This document shows positions 57,245-64,000 of a stretch of DNA of 64,000 nucleotides, one piece after another (positions within the stretch are counted from its first letter, which is position 1; every line of letters starts with the position of its first letter). A model generated the notes under the pieces. It was not told the DNA's origin and searched no databases. It saw only the letters and a program-made list of their open reading frames with translations. Source of the stretch: Hoplostethus atlanticus (taxonomy: Eukaryota > Chordata > Actinopteri > Trachichthyiformes > Trachichthyidae); contig JAXDDX010000144.1 of assembly GCA_034670405.1 (NCBI GenBank), positions 477,501 to 541,500 on the forward strand, in the 5' to 3' direction. The translations under genes and the position numbers were made by a program.

Positions 57245-57765
57245 ATTTCAGACCTTAAAAGCAATTTTGGCCTAACATGCACATGTGGGATTTATGTCAG
57301 GTCTATGTTCATATCTTTATTTGTATGCATTTAAGTCAGAATTAACATTACATGGATGTAAAATGTAAAATATAAGGAAAAAAATTCACTCACCCTGGAA
57401 TGGTCCTTTAATACATTATTATTAAGACCCTTATGATTATGTCTTATTAGGGACATCAATGACCAAGTCCAACAGGTTATATTTTATGAACTACTCTTGA
57501 TTGTAAAAGCTTTTTTAAATGCATGAGTTTTAGAAACTGTCCTCATTGGGAATTTTGTTTAGCAATATGCAACATTCGAGGTGTCATGATAAATAACAGT
57601 TTACCATGCAAGAATAAAAGACTACATATTTCAAAGAGCCAGTCCTCCTCTACTGCTGAAATTTGATCAATTTGATCACCTTGTTCACCAGTGTAGAGGT
57701 CTGTGTCTAACTTGCATTGTATTGAATCTGTGAAGGCACATAACTATTACAGCAGTTCAGCAGCC
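57245..57765. other. AT-rich stretch, no recognised gene
   Basis: Nothing but short AT words seen. Confidence 0.4.
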
Positions 57766-57767
57766 TA

Positions 57768-58167
57768 CACTCACCGGCCACTTTATTAGGTACTCCTGCT
57801 CGTTAGTGCAAATAGCCTGCTCCTCCATACAGCGAATCACGTGGCTGCAACTCAATATATAAAGCATGCAGACTTGGTGAAATGGTTTGTTTTTTTTGAT
57901 TCGACCAAACATTAGAATGGATAAGATGCTGAAGAGACTTTGACTGTGGTGTGATTGTTGGTGCCAGACGTGGTGGTTTCTGAACTAACAGAAAGGCTCA
58001 AGCTAACATAAAGGCCACAGATGCTCCAATAACAGCTCTTTACAACAGTGGTGTGCAGAAGGGCACCTTGTTGAATCCATGCTGTGAAGAATTCAGGCTA
58101 TTCTGGAGGCAAAAGGGGGTCCTATCCGGTACTAGATAGGTGTACCTAAAAAAGTGTCCGGCAAGTG
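57768..58167. mobile_element. MITE with CACTCACCGGCCACTTT ends
   Basis: CACTCACCGGCCACTTTATT at the left and AAGTGTCCGGCAAGTG at the right are inverted ends, with TAGGTAC/GTACCTA completing about 26 bp. TA lies on both sides (57766-57767, 58168-58169). 400 bp, no clear frame. I recognise the end as one that is very common in fish and frogs; I do not assign a superfamily beyond the TA duplication. Confidence 0.82.
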
Positions 58168-58169
58168 TA

Positions 58170-58890
58170 TGTATTTAGCTATTGGCGCTAGCCACCGTAG
58201 CCTTACTGCACAGACTCAGCAGAGGCTACGTTATGTTTGGCAAACTATTTAGCTATTAGCAAAGCGCAAAAGGGATGAAACGAGGATACGGTTAAATTAG
58301 AATTGTCAGCAATACTTTGCAAGCCTATTTAGCGAACGTTAGCTTGTTAGCTTTAGGTGAGCTATATAATATAATAGCAATAATTTGCGATACAAATAAT
58401 TAATAAAAATACTTTTTCTTACCTTGAATCACCGACGTTGCTGGCATGTTTGCTACGTTTTCCTCCATGTTTGTTGACATTTGTTGTTACTTCCGCACTT
58501 CGGTGGTTCAAGTGGGATAGATGGGGATCTATAAAAAAAATCCCATTTCACCTACTTGTAATTATTACTAGGGTCCTGTCGTGTAGTAGGAACGTAGAAA
58601 TAATGGTCATTCTGACATCGCGTGAACTTAAAAATGACTACGACTGAATGTGGCTGCCAAGCACATCGTATATTTGCACAGACAGGTTTAAGTTATAAAC
58701 CTCCTGAACAAACTGTCATCGATGGAGGTGTTTCCTAATTGACAATGCAAGTGTGCTGGGTGCAAAATATGGTACGCTGTTTAATATAATATCATGGATA
58801 TCATCTGAAAATTATTCTCAAAATTATAGTATTGGTAGGGTGAGTGTAGGACAAGTCTGAAATCTCTGTGTGTGACAAACTGTATTCCAA
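58170..58890. other. Stretch with no recognised gene
   Basis: Several GTTAGCTTG/GCTAGC-like words near 58330; no domain in any frame. Confidence 0.4.
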
Positions 58891-58892
58891 CC

Positions 58893-59190
58893 ATACACAC
58901 ACACACACACACACACACACTGATATTACACTGACAGTTTTAGAGGTGAAAAGTGAATGAAAATTAGAGCATCTGGTACACACACACACACACACAAGCC
59001 TGTTGTTCCTTCTGTGGCCAGGAGGCGGCAGTATGACTCCAGCTACAAAGTCTGACAGAAAAAGAGAGATGATGAGGATTTCCAGTTTCTCTCTCTCTCT
59101 CTCTCTCTCAGCTTATGAGAGCTTTGATGTGAGAGCCAATCAACGCTATTGATCTTTTGTTCTTTCTTTCTTTCATTCTTTCTTTCTTAC
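58893..59190. repeat. CA, CT and TTTC microsatellites
   Basis: CA tracts at 58895-58920 and 58978-58996, CT at 59089-59109 and TTTC units at 59160-59189, separated by unique sequence. Confidence 0.9.
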
Positions 59191-59299
59191 TCTGTTTTTC
59201 CTTCCAGACAGAAGCTCCTCTCCTCTTTATTTTCTCTCAGCTGTCACAGTGAATATTCACCTTGCTTACTGAAGCAGACGAATGACACCTTTTAAAGCT

Positions 59300-59574
59300 G
59301 GGACATTTGTGTGTGTGTGTGTGTGTGCGTTCACATGCTTGTGCAGTGACGGTTTCATGAAGTGCAAATTCCATTTTTGTAGCAGCAGTCTGGAGAGAAT
59401 ATCGTTTACACTTCATTAACTCTGTATGTGCGTGACAGAGTGTGTGTGCGTGTGCGTGTGTGGGCTTTAGAGAAAGAAAGAAGAGAGAATGTCTGTCAAC
59501 CTACGTAGTTGTGTGTGCGTCTATATGTGTCAGAGCACTTAGAGCTGTCAGAAAGTGTGTGTGTGTCTGTGTCT

Positions 59575-59623
<49 letters not shown>

Positions 59624-59648
59624 AGAGAGAGAGAGAGAGAGAGAGAGT
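59300..59648. repeat. GT tracts and GA tract
   Basis: GT tracts at 59309-59327, 59440-59461 and 59553-59621, then GA at 59624-59647. The frame 59442-59624 is an artefact of these. Confidence 0.92.
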
Positions 59649-59777
59649 TTGCTGATCTCTTACTTCTGTCCAGTTCTAGACAACACTGATACTGCAGTTT
59701 GGGAAGGTACGGTTGGACACTGTTAAAACCAATCAGTCTAATCCATTCACGGACATATCATGGCCCTGATGGAAATT

Positions 59778-59823
59778 TCCAGGACTTTTCCAGGACTTTT
59801 CCAGGACTTTTCCAGGACTTTCC
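59778..59823. repeat. 11-bp tandem repeat, CCAGGACTTTT
   Basis: Four head-to-tail units of CCAGGACTTTT, giving repeated GGACTTTTCC words. Confidence 0.9.
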
Positions 59824-59829
59824 ATGACT

Positions 59830-60275
59830 AAGTCAGTGCACTTCTGCGACCTTAAAAATGGTTACTTACTGGTTTTAACAGTCTACCAAACAAACACAAA
59901 ATAAAGTGCTAAAATATATTTTATTCAGTGTACAGAGTTGATGGAACGCCCTTGTTGATGCCTTTCATCTCTAATTAGTGTATTTTTTGGTTTTGGAATG
60001 ATATGTCAATATTCAAAGGGTTGAATAAAATAACTAGAAATTGGATTGACAATTACAATTTCATAAACAAATATTCAGTTGCATATTTAGAAATGAATGG
60101 ACCAATTTATATAAACTGGGGGAAAAAAAGTACAATTCACATTTTGTTTATTTGATTATATAATTTGTGATTATTTTAAAAGAAAAATGTGTATGTAAGC
60201 AGTCTGGTGTTAAATGGGTTGCAAAATGGCGCACGTCTAATTTAAAGGAGACTTAAACTTAAAAGAGAACTAATA
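59830..60275. other. AT-rich stretch, no recognised gene
   Basis: No repeats or frames of note. Confidence 0.4.
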
Positions 60276-60279
60276 AAAT

Positions 60280-60620
60280 AGTTAGACGACTTTTCCGATC
60301 CGCTCCGGCGAGCAAAGTGATTAAACGTCTTTCCACCGCTCTGCTTTCGGCACCATTGCGACGCGCGGGGCGGGTCAATCACTCAAAGCGGCGATATTGA
60401 AGTCAGATAAATAATTACAAAAGTTCGACGCAAACTTTTACTCGCAGCAATTTCTGCTGGAGGCAGATTAGTAATTAGGAAAGATACATCGGCAGGTTAT
60501 TGGAGCCAACTCAGTGAGCACGGCGACGAGACGACTGAGCAGAAAATTGCCAGTCGAAGGGAAAAAGATGATCTGCCGGTTGACAAGCGGGTTCAGTTAG
60601 TCGGTTTGTAGTCAATTGGA
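60280..60620. promoter_or_regulatory. Possible conserved non-coding element
   Basis: A block of about 340 bp differs from its surroundings: no transposon words, no simple repeats, higher GC with CpG-rich GCGACGCGCGGGGCGGG at 60358, and homeodomain-type TAATTA words (60411, 60471) with CAGATAAATAATTACAAAAG. Composition and absence of coding sequence are like known developmental enhancers. No function can be read from it. Confidence 0.35.
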
Positions 60621-60881
60621 GTCGTTTTTTTTAAAGGGTTTGTGGGATTTCACACCATTTTCACACACGGCTTTTTGTGTCATGATTTCTTGTTAGTTTG
60701 GTCATAAATGTTGCAAACAAAGATTGGATTAATTACTGTAGATGTACATTTAAGTTTCACCACAGTAAGCCTCTCTTTTAAAATCACAGGCCTGTGTTTT
60801 CTTATAGTAACTACGCTTTACTGTAATACGATTTTCTGCAGTAGTCCTATATTTTCCTCCATTTGACACACATTTAGATTT

Positions 60882-61005
60882 TTCTCTAGTTAACATACAT
60901 TTTACTACATCTTTCTCCAGTTAACATACATTTTACTGCATTTTTCTCCAGTTAACATACATTTAACTACATTTTTTATCCATTAAACATATATTTTACT
61001 GCAGT
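60882..61005. repeat. 31-bp minisatellite
   Basis: Four degenerate units with CCAGTTAACATACATTTTAC, at about 60882, 60913, 60944 and 60977. Confidence 0.85.
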
Positions 61006-61440
61006 AGGCCAGTGTTTCTACAATATGTTTTCAGGCCAATGTTTTACTGCATTTTGCTACCCTGTGCATCTGTCTTCGTACCATTGGGTTTTTTTTTTTG
61101 GTTTTTTTTTACAGTAGGTAAAGTATTTTACTACATTTGAGTACAGTGATGCTCTGTTGTATTAGGTTTTTCTACACCAGGCCTACATTTCATTACAGCA
61201 GGTGACATTTTATTCCATCTCTCTGTCTGTCTTACCTGTTTAGTTGCTCTTTTAGCCACCCCCCACCCCCCTTCCAGACAGTGGCAGCCATCTTGCCGAG
61301 CGGTTCTGATTGGTTTGGTCCTCTCAGCATCCTGTCCTGCCTTCCTCCTCAGCTGGACGTAAAGCCTCGGGACACCTGAGCTTTCATCAGGTGACTCCCC
61401 CCCTTTGCAGCCAATTAGCATCAGCACATTGGTTGTTTAG

Positions 61441-61569
61441 GACCCCAAAATGAGGTGGTCGGAGTACTATCCTTCAGATAATCCAGAGCTTGTGAATGCC
61501 ACGGGGCTGGAGAGACGACTATGTGTATACCCCCCAAACATTCCTGGACTCAAAGTGGGCGCCTTAAAG
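61441..61569 (+). CDS. Possible orphan exon, unknown product
   Basis: After TTGGTTGTTTAG the plus strand is open for 43 codons (129 bp, a multiple of three): it reads DPKMRWSEYYPSDNPELVNA and then TGLERRLCVYPPNIPGL, with AAG|gtctgt as the donor. The pyrimidine content before the acceptor is modest. The composition looks like normal protein sequence rather than repeat translation, and the region around it is poor in transposons. I do not recognise the product, and chance is a real alternative. Confidence 0.25.
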
Positions 61570-62128
61570 GTCTGTATGGAATTTATATAGCAAGCCCTCC
61601 ACCTCTCGCTCTCTCCCTCTCTCTGTCTTTTCTCTCTGTCTCTCACTCTTTCTGTTCATTTGCCCTTGCGAGCTCACGCCACAGATACACTTGAGTAGGC
61701 CTGAACACTGCCTAACTATGTGAGCATTGTGTGTGTGTGTGTGGGGGGGGGGTGCTGGTGTGCACTGATGGTCATACATTCTCATTTATCACAGCTGATT
61801 TGGAGCTAGTCTAGTTGAAAACTTCTTGCACTGTTAGAGCGCTCTCTCTCTCTCTCTCTCTCTATCTAAACCCTCTTCTTCACACACTGATGAAACACTT
61901 GATTTAAACAATGATTGCTGAACTCAGCTGGAAGGAGAGGAAACTTTAAGCACATTGTAATCTCTCAAAATTTTAAAGGTAACCATGATATAAAGAATTT
62001 AGTTTATTCCGAATCGCCAGTTTTGTTTGATGATGAAAAGGCAATGCTGAAGCTTGCTGAATCATCGTTTATATTTATGTTGTAACTTCTGAATTATGAA
62101 AGGCAGCATATAAATCGGGCTTGATTTG

Positions 62129-62130
<2 letters not shown>
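61570..62130. other. Stretch with CT tracts, no recognised gene
   Basis: CT-rich at 61605-61650, GT/G run at 61730-61753, CT tract at 61841-61863. A block near 62090 (GGCAGCATATAAATC) could be a LINE tail remnant. Confidence 0.4.

Positions 62131-62175
<45 letters not shown>
62131..62175. repeat. GA microsatellite
   Basis: Uninterrupted GA dinucleotides. Confidence 0.95.
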
Positions 62176-62177
<2 letters not shown>

Positions 62178-62179
62178 GA

Positions 62180-62850
62180 CTATCCAGATAGCTGACAGTG
62201 ATGTAGTAGGAACACTCTTAATGATTTCACTATTAAACTATCTATTGAACGTGTACAATGTATACTTAGGTCTATAGTCTATATTGTGTGGGGTGTTACC
62301 TCATTGACTCTAGGAGGTGTAGAGAAGGGTTAAAACACTCAATCCAGACATGTATTGTACTTTTTTCTGCACTTTCAGTGTCTGGTTAAAGAGATATTTG
62401 GACATCACGTTTTTGGTATGTTCAGGAAAAGTTTCTATATGAATGTCTGCGCAAGTCTGGCCAGCCAACCCCCCCCCCAAAAAAAAGGGGGAAAAAAGAG
62501 CAGAACTCTTCCTAAAACATTTCCTATTGATGGTTTGACTGACAGCTGCAGCGATAGCCACCCTGGCTGAAGAGACAAGGAGGAGAGCACCACCTACAGA
62601 AACTCAAACTCCACCGACAGAAAATCCACGTCAAAAGACGTCACAGTACTGGACACACTGTTTGATTGACAGGTGATCTCTGGGAAGTGATCACCAACGA
62701 TGAGCGCTGAACACAAAGGCACTCGCGGATGGAAAATAAACCACCGCGACAACCGCGGTTGTTAAAAAAAAAGAAAAAAGTCCTGTATTTTGATAGTTTT
62801 TTATTATTTGTTTTCCATTTCATTATTAAATTAATGTGTATTTGGTGTCA
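62180..62850. other. Stretch with no recognised gene
   Basis: C/A/G homopolymers at 62468-62493. The block CCACCGCGACAACCGCGGTT at 62741 shares words with the end at 63480-63575 and may be part of the same element. Confidence 0.4.
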
Positions 62851-62855
62851 AGTAT

Positions 62856-63106
62856 TGTAACAACCCGGTTGAAATATGTGATGCTTACTGTTAGTTATGG
62901 CCAGTTATGGGAGATGTTATTAGCGGGTTCGTACCTCCCAACTGTTGGTTGCCCAACAGTTTGGAGAGTTAAGTTATCGAGGTGAGCTGTTGTACGGCGT
63001 GGTTACGGCCAACAGTAACTAATAATCAGCTTAATAAATGCACTGGATTGCAAACTAACTGTTTCGTTTGTCTACTCAAAGTATCCGTCTTTGACGGGAC
63101 GCTACA
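62856..63106. mobile_element. Solo LTR
   Basis: 251 bp beginning TGTAACAACCCGG and ending GACGGGACGCTACA, flanked by GTAT on both sides (62852-62855, 63107-63110). AATAAA at 63033-63038 suits the plus orientation. No internal genes, so LTR-LTR recombination has probably removed them. The family differs from both gypsy elements. Confidence 0.8.
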
Positions 63107-63479
63107 GTATGACTAAACTCATTTAGGGCTAGTATAATGAGTGTTTTTTCACATAATACACACTTTGCTCTGTTTGGTAATCTCCCTCAATTTTGTAGAA
63201 AAACTGCCACGAAGAGCTTTTTGACATTCGCCATGTTTAGTGAGCCGGAGTGAATTTACGAGCGTGCGTTAACATAATTAACTAATGTGATTGATTCACA
63301 TCCCTACTTTTATCACATTTCAGAATGTTGAGGGACAAATGGATAGATTATCAAACATGTTTGAAATTGTTTGGGACTCCTACGATGTTAGACTTTTTTT
63401 TCCTGTTCTTGGGACCCGCTAGTGTCTTACACTGAAGTACACTGAACCGATGGCGGGTAAACTCGCATGTATTAAAAAA

Positions 63480-63575
63480 TGTTTTTAAAAAAGGACGGTA
63501 CCACCGCATCCCGCGGTGATGAGCCACATACACAACCGCGGTGGGAAAATTTCAAACCGCGACAGCCCTATTGTG
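63480..63575. mobile_element. Possible hAT element end
   Basis: Contains ACCGCATCCCGCGGTGATG and CAACCGCGGTGGGAAAATTT, then CAAACCGCGACAGCCCTA. The inverse, TAGGGCTGTCGCGGTTTG, looks like the terminus of a fish hAT element. The other end was not found; the solo LTR may have inserted within the element. Confidence 0.35.
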
Positions 63576-63579
63576 AACA

Positions 63580-64000
63580 CTACAATACTATAACAAGTGT
63601 AAAGCAAGCTAGGTTAGCACTAGTTACGAGCTTGCTAGCTATAACCATCTTGGCAAATGGAAATATAACAATGAACATTTAAACCAAATCACCAATAATA
63701 TCTCATATCTCATACTTTTACTTTTTTGAATATTGGCCTACTACATTGGCATAGGCCAATATTCAAAATCTAAATCAAACAGTCTAATCTTGTAAAATCA
63801 CATGACTTAACTCACCAGGAAACCAGGGAACTTGAAATTTTATTTTATTTTTTTAACTTTTTTACTTGCTTTAATACTATTCTATACTCTGTATATGTGT
63901 TATGTATATACGTAATATATGTATATTTAATTTGTTCACTTGTTTTAGGAGTGGCCTCGCAGCACTTCCTTCTCTGCTGGGATTGGCTGGCCTCACAGTG
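63580..64000. other. AT-rich stretch, no recognised gene
   Basis: A short inverted word pair TTGAATATTGGCCTA / TAGGCCAATATTCAAA lies at 63727-63768; otherwise nothing seen. Confidence 0.4.

Noticed and set aside
61131-61427. 98-residue minus-strand frame with a CCAAT word and an AAGATGGC word
   Set aside because: No recognisable domain, and two short promoter-like words without other support do not make a promoter.

Overview
This 64 kb window is vertebrate, almost certainly teleost fish, nuclear DNA. The evidence is intron-containing gene fragments with GT-AG boundaries, long CA/GT, CT and tetranucleotide microsatellites, and a dense load of transposable elements of fish type: L2 LINEs with an esterase-like ORF1, a second LINE with a Rex1/CR1-like tail, Tc1/IS630, PIF/Harbinger and hAT elements, Ty3/gypsy, BEL/Pao, an endogenous retrovirus and a tRNA-derived SINE. 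The species cannot be named from what is visible. There is no bacterial, phage, CRISPR or organelle signal.

Layout. 0-2.5 kb: an L2 tail, then a minus-strand fragment of a HIPK-like protein kinase gene (four exons of the C-lobe) with a hAT-type MITE in one intron. 2.6-10.1 kb: a broken Ty3/gypsy element on the minus strand, with an extra LTR of the same family lying inverted beside its 3' end. 10.2-17.5 kb: a three-level nest, in which a Tc1-like transposon is split by a near full-length L2 LINE, itself split by a 5'-truncated second LINE. 17.5-28.4 kb: an L2 copy, a degenerate endogenous retrovirus, an L2 fragment, an IS630/Tc1-type transposon inside a long inverted repeat, a Harbinger element and a BEL/Pao end. 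28.5-34.5 kb: CA-rich repeats, a cluster of elements with CAGTTTTTT termini, and a SINE. 34.5-39 kb: a possible SET-domain gene fragment whose putative intron carries an unusual repeat array in both orientations. 39-47.5 kb: a GC-rich long inverted repeat split by a second, younger-looking Ty3/gypsy element with 4-bp target duplications. 47.5-64 kb: mostly unique AT-rich DNA with microsatellites, small LINE tails, MITEs, a solo LTR, one non-repetitive block that resembles a conserved regulatory element, and one possible orphan exon.

No intact host gene is present. The HIPK-like and SET-like fragments are the only host-type coding sequence I can argue for. The element genes do not form an operon or pathway; the informative part is the order of insertions. 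I found no clear new biological system. The most unusual signals are the repeated cases where an inverted repeat runs across a transposon end (24.0/25.4 kb and 31.3-31.6 kb), the two-orientation array at 36.4-37.9 kb, and the long inverted repeat at 39-47.5 kb. All boundaries and identities were read by eye and are approximate unless a target duplication is quoted.
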